This document shows, piece by piece, positions 33,045 through 46,385 of a DNA stretch of 64,000 nucleotides (position 1 is the stretch's first letter; every line of letters begins with the position of its first letter). A model generated the notes under the pieces. That model made no database searches. It was given only the letters and a program-made list of their open reading frames with translations, and had not been told where the DNA came from. The DNA is from Lucinisca nassula (Eukaryota > Mollusca > Bivalvia > Lucinida > Lucinidae), in NCBI GenBank assembly GCA_963580285.1, contig OY757010.1, forward strand, positions 68,036,406 to 68,100,405, given 5' to 3'. The translations under genes were made by a program, and so were the position numbers.

Positions 33045-36032
33045 TTTTTAGCTCACCTGACCGAAGGTCATGGTGAGCTTTTGTGACTGTGAGAAGTCCG
33101 GCGTCGTCGTGTGTCGTCCGTCGTGCGTCGTCCGTCGTTTGTGCGTGAACTTTCCTTGTGAACACACTAAAGGTCACAGTTTGGGGTCAATCATCATCAA
33201 ACTTGGTCATAATGATCATCTTGACAATATCTCGGTCAAGTTCGAATATGGGTTATGTCGAGTCAAAATGTAGTTCAGTAGGTCAATTCATAGAAAAACT
33301 TTGTGAACACACTAGAGGTCACAGGTTTGGTCCGATCATCATGAAGCTTGCTCAGAATAATCATCTTGACAATATCTCGGTCAAGTTTGAATATGGGTTA
33401 TGTCGGGTCAAAAAGTAGGTCAGTAGGTCAAATCATAGAAAAAACCTGTGAACACTCTAGAGGCCACAGTTTTGGCCCAATCATCATCAAACTCGCCCAG
33501 AATGACATGAGGACAGCATGGGTTTCTCCTTTTTTAACTCACCTGACCGAAGGTCATGTTGAGCTTTTGTGACTGTGAGAAGTCCGGGGCCGTCGTGCGT
33601 CGTCCGTCGTGCGTCGTCCGTGCGTGATTTTTCCTTGTGAACACACTAAAGGTCACAGTTTGGGGTCAATCATCATCAAACTTGGTCATAATGATCATCT
33701 TGACAATATCTCGGTCAAGTTCGAATATGGGTCATGTCGGGTCAAAATGTAGGTCAGTAGGTCAATTCATAGAAAACCTTGTGAACACACTAGAGGCCAC
33801 AGGTTTTGTCCGATCATCATAAAACTTGCTCAGAATGATCATCTTGACAATATCTCGGTCAAGTTTGAATATGGGTTATGTCGGGTCAAAAAGTAGGTCA
33901 GTAGGTCAAATCATAGAAAAATCCCTGTGAACACTCTAGAGGCCACAGTTTTGGTCCAATCATCATCAAACTCGCCCAGAATAGTCATCTTGACAATATC
34001 TCAGTCGAGTCCAAAATATGGGTCATGTTGGATCCAAAATTAGGTCAGTAGGTCAGATCATAGAAAAACCTTGTGAACTCACTAGAGGCCACAGTTTTGG
34101 TCCGATCATTATCAAACTTGCTCAGAATGATAGTCTTGACAATATCTTGGTTAAGTTCGAACATAAGTCATGTCGGGTCAAAAATTAGATCAGGAAGTCA
34201 TATCATAGAAAAACCTTGTGAACACACCAGAGGCCAGATATTTAGTCCGATCATCATCAAACTGGCTCAGAATGATCATCTTGACAATATCTCAGTCAAG
34301 TTCGAATATGGGTCATGTTGGTTCAAAAAGTAGGTCAGTAGGTCAAATCATAGAAAAACCTTGTGAACACACTAGAGGCCACAGTTTTGGTCCGATCATC
34401 ATCAAACTTGCCCAGAATGATCAATTTGACAATAACTCAGTCAAGTTCGAACATGGGTCATGTCGGATCAAAAAGTATGTCACTAGGTCAAATCATAGAA
34501 AATCCTGTGAACACACTAGAGGCCACAGTTTTGGTCCGATCGTCATCAAACTTGCCCAGAATGATCATTTGACAATATCTCGATTAATTTCGAATATGGG
34601 TCATGTCTGGTCAATAAGTAGGTCAGTAGGTCAAATCATAGAAAAACCTTGTGAACACAACAAAGGCCCAAGTTTTGGTCCGATCATCATCAAACTTGCT
34701 CAGAATGATCATCTTGACAATATCTGGGTCAAGTTTGAATATGGGTCATGTCGGGTCAAAAAGTAGGTCAGCAGGTCAAATCATAGAAAAACATTGTGTA
34801 CACTCTAAGAGGCCACAGTTGCAATCCAATCATCATAAAACTTGCTCAGAATGATCACCTGGACATTATCTCAAGTTCGAATACGGGTCATGTCAAATCA
34901 AAAAGTAGATCAGTAGGTTATTTGGTCATAACTTCTGAACTGTTTGAGTTAGAGCTTTCAGATTTGGCATGTAGGTTCCTTGTGACAAGGTTTTCCCAAC
35001 CGTTCAAACATTTTGACCCATCACCTTGACCTTTGACCTACTTTGTCATAACTTTTGAAGCATTTGAGATACAACCTTCATATTTTACCTGCAGGTGCCT
35101 TGTGACAAGGGCTTCCTATTCATACATAAAATGGTCTGTGACCTTTGCCTTGACATTTGACCTACTTTTGAATCATTTGAGATAGTGCCTTCGTATTTGG
35201 CATGTGTGTTCCTTGTGAAAAGCTCTTCCCATCCATACAAAAAATTTGTCTTTTGACCTTGACCTTTGAGCTACTTTGTCATAATTTTTGAAGCATTTGA
35301 GACTGAGCCTTCATATTTGGCATGTAGTTTCCTTGTGACAAGGGCTTCCTATTCATACAAAAATGACTTGTGACATTGACCTTGACATGTGACCTACTTT
35401 ATCATAACTTTTGAACCATTTGAGGTAGAGCCTTCATATTTGGCATGTATGTTCTTTGTGGCAAGAACTTTCCACCCATACAAACATTTTGACTTGTGAC
35501 CTTGACCTTTGGCCTTCTTTCTCATAACTTTTAAACCATATGAAATAGAGCCTTCATATTTGGCATGTAGGTACCTTGTGACAATGGCTTCCCACCAATG
35601 CAAAATTTTTGACCTGTGACCTTGACCTTTGACCGTTGTTTGTCATAACTTTTGAAACATTTAAGGTAGAGCCTTCATATTTGGCATGTATGTTCCTTGT
35701 GAGAAGGTTTCCAACTCATGCAAAAAATTTTGACCTGTGACTTTGACCTTCATCTGTGACCTAATTAATCATAACTTTGGAACCATTTGAAATAGAGCCT
35801 TCATATTTGGCATGAATATTCCTTGTGACAATGGCTTCACACCCATACAAAAAGTTTGACCTGTGAGCTTGACCTTTGACCTACTTTATCATAACTTTTC
35901 AACCATTTGACATAGAGCCTTCATAGTTGGCATGCATGTTCCTTCTGACAAGGCCCCTTTCTATATTACCTACTGTTTCATTTCTACAGTGTGGATCAGG
36001 TCAGCGATACAGGGCCATCATGGCCCTCTTGT
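33045..36032. mobile_element. Tandem-core mobile element (145-bp and 118-bp arrays)
   Basis: Two left ends 'agctcacctgaccgaaggtc' (33052 and 33537) lead into ~12 units of a 145-bp repeat ('gaacacactagaggccacag', 'cagaatgatcatcttgacaa'). These give way at ~34920 to ~9 units of a 118-bp repeat ('ataacttttgaaccatttga', 'ccttcatatttggcatgtag'). The right end is 'gggccatcatggccctcttg' (36010-36029). Related elements are at 44231-46612 and 63119-63905. Structure recalls pearl/Helentron-type elements; that assignment is inference. ORFs here follow the repeat period and are not genes. Confidence 0.75.
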
Positions 36033-36129
36033 TTGACTATTTACCTCATAAAACAAATTTGTACGCTGAATGATCAACCGATATACTCAGAGCCGCATGT
36101 GACCCAGAAGACGCATACAATATTTGCTC

Positions 36130-36300
36130 AATTATTTAATTTACTACCCGTGTTCTGGGTACTTGTTAGAACCGCCCACAATCTATGTTTTTGTGGTTCT
36201 AACGAGAACCAATAATCTATGTTTTTGAGCAGAAATATGAAAAAGGATGTACCCCTGTAACCCAGTTTTACAATATGAAAGTGAGGTTTAAGGGGTTCAA
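36130..36300. repeat. MITE-B-type hairpin, rearranged
   Basis: 'ttctgggtacttgttagaac' and 'tggttctaacgagaaccaat' form the arms. 'cccacaatctatgttttt' has been moved into the centre. Confidence 0.5.
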
Positions 36301-36777
36301 ATTTATCTAAGTAAGTTTACGTGATGTACTTATTCCTTACTGAACATTTCGAATATTGCATGAGATTTCAAGTTCGAGTGTAGAGTGAAGACACCTAATT
36401 CTAGTCACTTATCCAAGTCGTAAAGACAGTCGATCATGCACAACGTTTGGCCCTACTAAAAGAAAAAAAAAAATAAAGGGGGAGTTCCAGCCTATAGAAA
36501 ATTTCCATAGGGTTCTGCCCACGCACATATTTCAGTGATATTGTGCATAATTAATGCCTGGTAAATGACTGTTCATTATTTAGCTATTTCACTATCATAT
36601 CTGTTTTAATTATATTAATCTACAGTGTTTTGTTTATTTCTGCATCTGAACATAGGGGTACCCTCAAACAAGTGTATATATACACAACAGCTTCTCATGT
36701 TTTGGAGTTATTTTGTTCTCGGTCATCACTTTAGTCATTTTTGATTATTTTTGTATCACATTTACTAATGTTCAGTT

Positions 36778-37074
36778 CCTGCCCCCGCTCATAGGGGCTT
36801 GAAGAAATATATGGGCTGCATGATGCTTCCACGCAGTGCTGAATCCGGCCCGCACACTAGTACTGGTAAACCGCTTAGAGGATCTAAGCCTGTCCAGGAA
36901 ACGCGTTGCGAGGCGGAACGTCCATGCTAATAAACCCTATTGGTTTCATTGGGCGACAGGGCTTGAGATGTCATTTCATCTCAATGTCGGGTAAAAGTCC
37001 CACAAAATTGGAAGCTACGTCTCCAAAATCACCTTTACAGTGTTGACGGGGACGTTAAACCTCAAATCAAACAA
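36778..37074 (+). mobile_element. SINE-like element S1, full length
   Basis: Perfect 14-bp duplication actaatgttcagtt at 36764-36777 and 37075-37088. Confidence 0.92.
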
Positions 37075-37089
37075 ACTAATGTTCAGTTA

Positions 37090-38770
37090 AATCCATAGAC
37101 CATGCTCAATTTCATATACAGGAGACCCTAGACATAAAATCTTTTGGAGTATGTTTGACTTTTGATTTCACACTGTTGCAGTTCTTGTCACCCCATCATT
37201 TTAATATGAAAATTGCCCATACATGTATATGTGTAGAACATTTTGAAAATCGGAGACCGGTAACATACTGCATTTGAACATTGAACAGTAAGGGTCAGAT
37301 TGTTCTTTTTTTTCATACCATTTGTAGATATGGTTTAACATTTTCAATCAAGAAATTGCTTGCCAATATGAATATAAAGATGAATATGTGTAAGTTTAAA
37401 CCTTGATGTGTATAGTATGAGCTCATATAATCAGCATTTGTATCAGTTTTGGTACCCTGGGGAACACCAAAGAACACAATTAATTTTGAGCGTTCGTTAA
37501 CCATTCGAACAGATTTTATTAAAATATATATATATATATATATTTCATTTCATAACAAACTTTTTTGCATTTAAAGTAATCCTAAAGCCTGCTGAAGTAA
37601 TTATGACAAGATAGTTGAAATGCCAAGTAAAATGGATGGTTCTGTAAACCAGACAATTTTGCTTGACTCTCTAATAAGTAAGTATTGAACTGATACAGTC
37701 TAATTAAAAAGTTTGAAAAGTCTAACTGTCATACCGGAATGGCACAGCTTGCTTAAATGGCCAAGAGTAATGATGTTTTTAATATGGTTGGTTGAGCCAG
37801 GTATGTCATAACACCACAGACAATATTTTCTGAGCTTTTGGTCCACTTTATACACAGATTACTGTAGACAAAATGGAAACACTGTTGTTTTGGCTCTTGT
37901 CACTCTGACATTGCCCCATCAAAATCTGAACAAAAGCACAATATACTTTAATCGCAACAAATGTCGCCTGCTGTGAAAACCAGTGTTAGAAAGTTATATT
38001 CTTAAATATGATCTACGAGTTATACTCGTATTCTTATATATGATCCGGAAAACAACCAGTTATTTTTAGTAGCATAAATTAATATAATAGAGTAGACTGT
38101 TCAGCTCAACTTTCAAACGATTTCAGAGGAAGAAAAGAGCAAACGGTATATTTGCTACCAGTACTATAGAAAAATATAAAGCCAACTGCAGATTTTGATT
38201 CAGCAAAATTAATATGCTAGTGGTACAGCTAACAGCTGGTTCTCGCAATTTGTAAAACGGGTGAATACAGATCTAGAAAACTTAACATAGATGGCAAGTA
38301 CTGCATACATATGACTAAATATGTGAATGGTGTTACAACATATTAATATAATATCAGCTATCAAATGAATTAGTTACAGCAAATTGCCTTCCATCTATTT
38401 CATTTAGGGAAATGTATGTTAAATGCCAATTTTACAACTAGTTCCAGTGTGACTAGCTCTGCATTTATTTTGAAGACTAAAACAATGTAGCTTACACTTT
38501 TGCAGATGTTATAATGATTCTAAAAACAATGCAGAAAATGCTTTTCATGATCTCACAAAACCTTTGGTGGGGGAGCGGAGTGTGAATCTCTTTGACCAAG
38601 TGATGTAAGAAAAAATTTCCAATACATGGATTGATCAATCATAAGAACAAATCAGAAAATCAGTCTGTCCCTTCACAGTATGCAAGTTACTGACTGCTGT
38701 TTTATTTTAAAGAAGAAAATGACAACAACAAAAATAATTAACACAAGAAAGATGTGTTTGTGAAACACGA
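37090..38770. other. AT-rich, no gene recognised
   Basis: Only short ORFs, and a (TA)n tract near 37525-37545. Looks unique within the window. Confidence 0.5.
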
Positions 38771-38772
38771 AC

Positions 38773-39006
38773 ATGTCCCCGGGCAAGGCCTTTTTCCCAA
38801 GTTGGTCACACATCAATGTCAAGGTCATAGGTCAAAATTATTTGCATGAATGTGAAGCTCTTGTCACAAGAAACCTAAATGCCAAATATGAATGCTCTAT
38901 CTCAAACAGTTCAAAAGTTATTACCAATGTTAAAGTTGTCCATGTACAAACAAACAAACAGACAGGGCAAAAACAGTATGTCCCCGATATCGCTACCGGG
39001 ACATAA
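38773..39006. repeat. Short inverted unit of the 118-bp array type
   Basis: Between 'tgtccccgggcaaggc' and 'gtccccgatatcgctaccgg'. The inner part 'cttgtcacaagaaacctaaa' is the inverse of the 118-bp repeat at 34920-35940. Confidence 0.55.
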
Positions 39007-39780
39007 AAGCACAGGATTATGAAAGTAATTGCACGACCTGCAGAAAAAGCGACCGACTGAAGTCGGTTGATTTTCTAAGAGTGCCCTAAAATCACCGTGT
39101 CATTCTGTCAGTCTGTCTGTCCGTCCGTAACCCGTTTGTGAAATTGGTGATAGTGACTTAACCGCTTGGAATATTTAAACAATTTTTGGCATACTGATAG
39201 ATACCAATGAGATCTAACCAATGAACTTGCCAAATATTACATTCCATTTAGTATAGCCTCGCCGAGGCGAAAAATGTGATAATTTTCGAACTGCTTCTCC
39301 TCGGAAACCGTTGGGCCGATTGAAGACAAATTTCATATGGAGCCTCTATTGGATGGGGGAAACCAAAATTTGCTCATTAGGTCCAGGTCACATGACTTAA
39401 ATGGCCACCAAGCCATATATGGTAAAAACCCTTCAAAAATAGTCTTCTCCAGAACCACTGGGCAGGTTTCCACGAAACTTGATAAATAGCATCTGGGACG
39501 TAGCCCTATCATAAAGTGCTAAAATGGTGACCCTGGGTTGACCTTGACATTCTTTGTGCCTAGGTCAAACTTTGACACATATGCTTTTGTATTGGAAAAG
39601 TAAGAATGCATTTATCCTGCAAACGATTCAGAATACAGTACTAAAGTATAAGATATATTTTGGCTCCTTACGATAAGGCGCATTTATTGGGGGAACCGTT
39701 TTAGGTCCAGGTCACATGACCAAAATGGCCACCATACCCATATATGGTAACACTCATAAAGCTAAAAGCATCCGGTTTAT
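39007..39780. repeat. Tandem-core remnants
   Basis: The first part (39120-39300) matches the 140-bp unit of 2520-3235. The second part has two ~330-bp units with 'ggtccaggtcacatgac' and 'aaatggccacca'. Confidence 0.55.
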
Positions 39781-39789
39781 TAAACAAAT

Positions 39790-40745
39790 TCAATACGTCA
39801 ATGTGTATTACTGAGATCAAGTGTCTTTGTATTGCAGGGTTTAAAAATGTACAAAAGGACCAAATGAATAGGTGATCGGCCTTGTCTTATTCCTATTGTG
39901 TCATAATATAATTTTTTCAACATTCATTATCATCTTTGCAATATTGTTTACACTAACATTCATCATGAACAGTGCATGAATGCATTTTATTTTTCTCTTT
40001 AAAATGTTTGGATAGAACTTGTATGCATTGCTAATGTATGTTCTTGTATCTTCTCATTTACTTTTTTAAAAGCCAAACTGAAAATCCTGTGTGTAAACAT
40101 TTTTTTTTTTTTTTTTTGGAGGGGGTGGGGTGGGGGTGGTGGGTGTGTGGGGAGCTTGGGGCGGAGAGAAGGGGCAAGTTTTTATTATATAAATGCCTAT
40201 GCTAAGCTTTGTATGATAAGGTGGCACTAGATGGTCACAAAAGACTACACTTTAAGGAAATCTTGCACACTGATGTTGCAACTGGTTTTAGCACAAAAAT
40301 ATACCTGAACCCAAATCTAGCAATCAAAAACAATGTTACCGGTGTCTATTTTTTTAATATGTTTGCTATATAGAGGACATATGTGGCCTATTTTATCTTG
40401 GGGTGACAAGATCAGTAACACATCTAATACTTATGATGAACATCTTATTTTTTTATAAATTTTCATGAAAAATAGAAGAAATTTTCTAAATACATTTATC
40501 AGGCAAATTAAAAGACATAGACACATTTAAATGTTTGGTATTAGATTAATCCTTATAGAGTTCTGTTGCCAAGCAAAGCAACACGATTTGAAAATAATCA
40601 CACCTGTTGATTTAAGACCAAAAAGTTCACAGGTGTGTATGACCACTACACCTGAGGGAGCTGTCCTGAGACCTGTAGTAATTTATCAAATGAAACAAAG
40701 TTATATATATAGTTGCTAGACGCAAGTAAACAACAACTGAAGTTT
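39790..40745. other. AT-rich, no gene recognised
   Basis: A T-run followed by a G/T-rich stretch (40101-40150). ORF 40531-40719 carries no known motif. Confidence 0.45.
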
Positions 40746-40889
40746 CAAGAAAATCTGTGCGTGGGCAGATTTGGAACTCCCCCTTTCGCATGATCGTCAC
40801 TCTGCTCTTTTAAAGGGCATTGGTAAACAGCGAAACCCAGGATCAACAGCGTCTTATGATGTCTATATTTTAGCTAAACTACATTTTTA

Positions 40890-42445
40890 ATCCCCCGCCG
40901 CGAAGCGGAGCGGGGATTATAGGAATAGCCTTCGTCTGTCCGTCCGTCCGTCTGTCTGTTCGTAACACTTTCTTGTCCGCTCCATATCTCCTGATCCCTT
41001 TGATAGATTTTCATTAAACTTTGGTCAGTTATTCGTCTCTGATCGTGAGCTGGTGTGCAGAACCCATAAATAAACCATGTCGACTCAAGGTCAAGGTCAC
41101 GATTGAAGGTCACGAGTTTGCAACTTGGAATTTTGTGTCCGTTCCATATCTCCTTTACCCATTGGAAGGATCTTCATTAAACTTTGGTCAAATATTCTTC
41201 TCAGTGAGCTGATGTGCAGAACCCATAAATGAACCATGCCGACTCAAGGTCAATGTCACATTTGAAGGTCAAGAAATTAAAAGTTTGATTTTTGTGTCCG
41301 TTCCATATCTCCTGAACCCTTCGAAGGTTTTTAATTAAACTTTGGTCAAATATCCCCCTTAGTGAGCTGATGTGCAGAACCCATAATGAACCATGCCAAC
41401 ATCAAGGTCAAGGTCACATTTGAAGGTCACGAGTTTAAAACTTTGATTTTTTTTGTCCGTTCCATGTCACCCTTACCCCTCAAAGGATTTTCATTAAGCT
41501 TTGGTCAATTATCTCCCTCAGTGAGCTCATGTGCAGAACCCATAAATGAACCATGCCGACTCAAGATCAAGGTCAGTTTGAAGGTCACGAGTTTAAAACT
41601 TTGAATTTTTTGTTCGTTCCATATCTCCTATACCCCTCAAAGGATTTTCAATAAACTTTGGTCAATTATCCCCCTCAGTGAGCTGATGTGTAGAACCAAT
41701 AAATGAACCATGCCGACTCAAGGTCAAGGTCACATTTGAAGGTCACGAGTTTAAAACTTCGATTTATTTTTCCTTTCCATATCTCCTTTACCCCTCAAAG
41801 GTTTTTCATTAAACTTTGGTCAATTATCCCCCTCAGTGAGCTCATGTGCAGAGCCCATAAATGAATCATGTCTACACCAGGTCAAGGTCACATTGGAAGG
41901 TCACGAGTTTGAAACTTTGAATATTGTGTCCGTTCCATATCACCTTTACCCTTCAAAGGATTTTCATTAAACGTTGTTCAAATATCCCCCTCAGTGAGCT
42001 GATGTGCAGAACCCATAAATGAACCATACCGGCTCAAGGTTAAGGTCACATTTGAAGGTCACGAGTTTAAAACTTTGATTTATTTGTCCATTCTATATTT
42101 CCCTTACCCCTCAAAGGATTTTCATTAAACTTTCGTCAATTATCCCCATCAGTGAGCTAATGTGCATAACACATAAATTAACCATGCCAACTCAAGGTCA
42201 TAGTCACAATTGAAGGTCACGAGTTTGAAACTTTGAATTTTGTGTCCGTTCCATATCTACTTTACCCCTGGAAGGATGTTCATTAAACTTTTGTGAAATA
42301 TACCCCACAGTGAGCTGATGTGCAGAACCATAAATAAACCATGCCAACTCAAGGTCAAGGTCACAGGTGAAGGTCACAAGGTTGAGCCTTGATACAAAGA
42401 GCGGCGGGGGATTTGGCTGTCCTTCAGACTGCTTTCTTGTTAAGC
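40890..42445. mobile_element. ~157-bp tandem-core element, ~9 units
   Basis: Left end hairpin 'aatcccccgccgcgaagcgg' with 'agcggggatt'. Then nine units carrying 'tgtccgttccatatctcc', 'tcattaaactttggtcaa', 'gtgagctgatgtgcagaacc' and 'aaggtcaaggtcacatttga'. The right end is 'agcggcgggggatttggc'. Non-coding. Confidence 0.75.
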
Positions 42446-43775
42446 TTAAAAATATCTCATAAAACATGAAAATGAAAACAACCAGACAACCCCTCACTTG
42501 GCGACTGTTTGTTTACGATAACACCCGTTTAAATGTCTACTTTTCTGAAGAAAAATCCATGATACATGTAGTTTACTTATTTATACTGTCAGTGATACTG
42601 CCCAGTGTTATTGTTAAGGTTTTGCCCAAGGAGTTCTGTTACTCCTTCAACCAAAGACATAGGCGTATCCTGTGATTCTTTGAGAGTATCAGTACTCCTA
42701 AATTCAAAACTAGGGTCGTATCTTCATCTGTCATCACAGGATGGCTGCTAAGTACACTTATATTAATCTCAGACGTGGAAATGGCCATATGTAAAAGACG
42801 TTAAACACATATAACATACTGGTACACATTTACATCTGAATAAGCTGGCGCACAGAAAATGAAAAATAACTTTTTCTTCTAAGGAAGTGTCGGATCAGCC
42901 TGTAAATCGAGCCAAGGTGGTCATATTCTTCACATGTGTTCTTGGATTATCCCAGACGCCAGTGAAGCCCGTGAAACAGCGGATGTTTTGATCAGAATGC
43001 GCGGGCTGGTCGGAGTCTTCAGCCGTCACACGCGCCATATTGTCATATCTTATTCAAGTTGCATGCAGCGGCTTTACGTGCTACGTGATAAAAGGCGGGA
43101 GATTTCCAGATTGTAGCAACAGTGGTAAAAGGCGGGAAATTCAGAATTTAACGTGCGACCAGAGAAGACTCAGATCAGCCAGCGCATCTGTTAAAGCTAA
43201 TCAGTCCGTCATGGTCAGATATATGTTCGCTGTTACATTAATTATAACTTTCCTGTTAGCCCAGTTGTTGTTGCTTCTGTTCCACAAACCATTTCAGTAC
43301 AAGCAGTCAGTCAAATTTTCAACGTGAATCTCTGCGATTTGGGAGAAATAGCCGCCAGAATTTTCTCATTCATCTGATTGTTTTCTTGATTTTTTTCCGG
43401 AGGAAATGGCCGATTTCAAGTTATTCAGGTTCTCAACAGAAACAAAAAGTGGACTTAATTTTTTATCGTTTGCGCGTCTGCTTTGATATTAAATTCCTAA
43501 CAACATGGCAATGTGAATCTATAGGTCCGATTGTTTCTTGCAAGACGACAATTTTCCTTAGAAGTCAATGCTACCTTGTAACAATATTCTGAATCGTATT
43601 TTTATGCACGTTTGTTCATGCTTCAGGCGTGGTCATCTGATCATGTTATTAATGCGGGCGGCTTTCCCTTATGTAACCACGCATTTATAAATGGTTTCCT
43701 AATCATGTTGATAGTTGTCATACTTGAGGCTGATTAAAGGTAAGCAGATCTGTATTTAATAGGTGTAAGTGTATT
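42446..43775. other. No gene recognised
   Basis: ORFs of 60-95 codons (for example 43040-43327, with a hydrophobic stretch) show no family motif. A short SINE-tail-like 'aaaagacgttaaacacat' is at 42795. Confidence 0.4.
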
Positions 43776-43788
43776 AGCGTAATAAGGA

Positions 43789-44074
43789 TTTGTATGTTTG
43801 TTTGATTTGAGGTATAACGTCCCCGTCAACACTGTAAAGGTCATTTTGAAGACGCTGCTTCCAGTTTTGTGGGGCTTTTACCCGACATTGAGATGAAATG
43901 ACATCTCAAGCCCTGCCAATAGGTTTTATAAGCATTGACGGTCCGACACTTGCACAGCTTTGCCTGGGCAGGCTTAGATCCTCTAAGCGGTTTACCAGTA
44001 CTCGTGTGTGGGCCGGTATCAGCTCTGCATCATGGAGCCCATCTATTTCTTCAAGCCCCGATGGGCGGGGGCCG
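43789..44074 (-). mobile_element. SINE-like element S1
   Basis: Near-duplication agcgtaataagga / agcgatataagga at 43776-43788 and 44075-44087. A small internal deletion removes 'cgcccaatgaaacc'. Confidence 0.85.
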
Positions 44075-44630
44075 AGCGATATAAGGAATGGATCAATTTC
44101 GAAGTGTTCTTAACATTGAAAAAGCGTACGCACCGAAAATTTCCGCGATTTCGATTGCTTTTTGTTACGCAGCACTTTTATACGTCCGCAATGGATCAGC
44201 CTTGGCATATCGACAATTTGTACGATCTTTTTAGCTCATCTGACCGAATGCCATAGTGAGCTTTTGTGACCGTGAGATGTTCGGCGTCGTTTTGTTGTGC
44301 GTTGTCCATCGTGCGTAAACTTTTCTTGTTAACACTCTAGAGGCCACAGTTTGTTTTGGTCCAATCATCATCAAACTTGGTCAGAATGATCATCATGACA
44401 ATATCTAGGTCAAGTCCGAATATGGGTCACGTCGGATCAAAAAATAGGTCAAAAGGTGAAATCATAGAAAAAAACCTTGTTAACACTCTGGAGGCCACAG
44501 TTTCGGTCCAATCATCATCAGACTTGCTTAGAATGATCATCTCGACAATATCTAGGTCAAGCTTGACTTTGGGTCATGTCAGGTGAGTAGGTCAAATCAT
44601 GGATAAACCTTGTAACAGTCTAGAGGGCAC

Positions 44631-44948
44631 ACCGGCCCCGATAGCTCAGTTGGTAGAGTGTCCGCTCCGGGAAACGGGAGGTCACGGGTTCGATCCCGGG
44701 CCGCGACATACCAAAGCCGTTAAGAATGGTACTAGCTGCTCCTCGCTTGGCGCTCAGATTTACGGGGTAGAGCTAGGTCTGGTCGACCCAGTGTCAGGAT
44801 AATGTGACTGGGTGTGGCATCATGTAATGTGTCTGGGACATGATACTTCAGTGCGGCAGAACTATAAAAGTGAGCATTGAGCTCCCTGCCGCAACCAGAC
44901 ACCGTCGTGATATGACTGAAAAATTGTTGTAAGCGACGTTAAACCCAA

Positions 44949-44997
<49 letters not shown>
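44631..44997 (+). mobile_element. tRNA-derived SINE S3, full length
   Basis: Near-perfect duplication ctagagg(g/c)cac at 44620-44630 and 44998-45008, inserted in a 145-bp unit. (CA)n tail of ~45 bp. Confidence 0.9.
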
Positions 44998-45001
<4 letters not shown>

Positions 45002-45409
45002 AGGCCACAGTTTTGGTCCAATCATCCCGAGACTTGCTCAGAATGATCATCCTGACAATATCTCGGTCAGGTTCGAATATGGGTCATGTCAGGTTAAAGA
45101 GTAGGTCAGTAGGTCAAATTATAGAAAAAACCTTGATAACACTCTGGAGGCCGCTGTATTACCTCCCTTATTTCCCTATGTTAATAAATTGAAGTAAAAT
45201 AATAGTCAATTTTCTTGTAGCATCTGTAGTCACTAACGGTAATGGATCGAGCCTACGATTATCAGTCAAAGGGTTGTGAGTTCAAATCCCGGTCGGGGAA
45301 CATTTTTTTCTTTCTATTTTTTGTTCTTTTTAAAAGGCATAAACAAATCACATCCCGCCACCCCCCCCCCCCCCCCCCGCCAACGGGGTTGGGATATTGC
45401 ATTTGTTCT

Positions 45410-45891
45410 GTACATACATACATACATACATACATACATACATACATACATACATACATACATTCATACATACATACATACATACATACATACATACATA
45501 CATACATACATACATACATACATACATACACACACACATACACACATACATACATACACACACACACATGCATGCACGCACGCATGCAATCACACCTATA
45601 TGCATGCACCCACAAGTACACACAGTCATGCAAGCATGTTTGAATGCACGCACATGCATGCATACGTGCACACACATAATTTCTAACAGGCATGCATGTA
45701 CATACCCATTCATGCACACAAATGCATGCGTTCATGTACAGTCATGCATGCAAGCGCGCACACATCCATACATGCACACTCAGGCATGCATGTGAATATA
45801 CATGCATTCACAGATTCATGCATACATGCACACACACATGCTGCGTGCAAAATGCACACATTCATGCATGCATACATGTGCACATGCATGT

Positions 45892-45960
<69 letters not shown>

Positions 45961-46385
45961 GATGCACACACATGTTGCATGCATGGACACACTCAACCAG
46001 GCATGCACACATGCATGCATGTACAAACACATCTGCATGTATGCATGCATGCACTCAGGCTTGCATGCACACACACATGCATGCATGCACACATTCATGC
46101 ACATATATACACACAATCACATACACATATACTCACCTGCATGCATGCACACACACGTGCTCATGCATGCTTGCACACTCATGCATACATGCAATGATGC
46201 ATATGTGCATACATGCACACTCTCATGCATGCATGTATGCACACATGCATGCATGCGCACACTCATGCAAGCATGCACACACTCATGCAAGCATGCACAC
46301 ACATATGCTGTGTTCACACACACACTCAGGCGTGCATGCACACATACATACATGCACTCATGCATGCATGCACTCACAAATAATT
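45410..46385. repeat. (CATA)n, (CA)n and CATG-rich microsatellite block
   Basis: A pure CATA run (45412-45530), a pure CA run (45896-45957), and long CATGCA-rich stretches. Several ORFs over 100 codons (YIHT-, HTH- repeats) on both strands are low-complexity by-products. Confidence 0.92.

Larger units (their letters stand above)
36478..40795. mobile_element. 4.3-kb segment with inverted ends, candidate TIR element
   Basis: Left 'aagggggagttcca' (36478-36491) and 'ctgcccacgcacatattt' (36516-36533) are mirrored at the right by 'ggaactcccccttt' (40772-40785) and 'ctgtgcgtgggcag' (40755-40768). The left end has ~23 extra bases between the two blocks. The interior is AT-rich, holds S1 and two tandem-core remnants, and has no recognisable transposase. 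Confidence 0.5.

Noticed and set aside
34218..34766. 182-codon ORF in the 145-bp array
   Set aside because: Repeats the array unit with slippage; no domain, and similar ORFs occur in other frames.
43040..43327. 95-codon ORF with a hydrophobic segment
   Set aside because: No recognised motif, no splice signals that fit neighbours, and no second copy to compare.
44505..44525. CTGATGA...CGAAAC on the minus strand of a 145-bp unit
   Set aside because: No stem II between the boxes; other units differ at the key bases.
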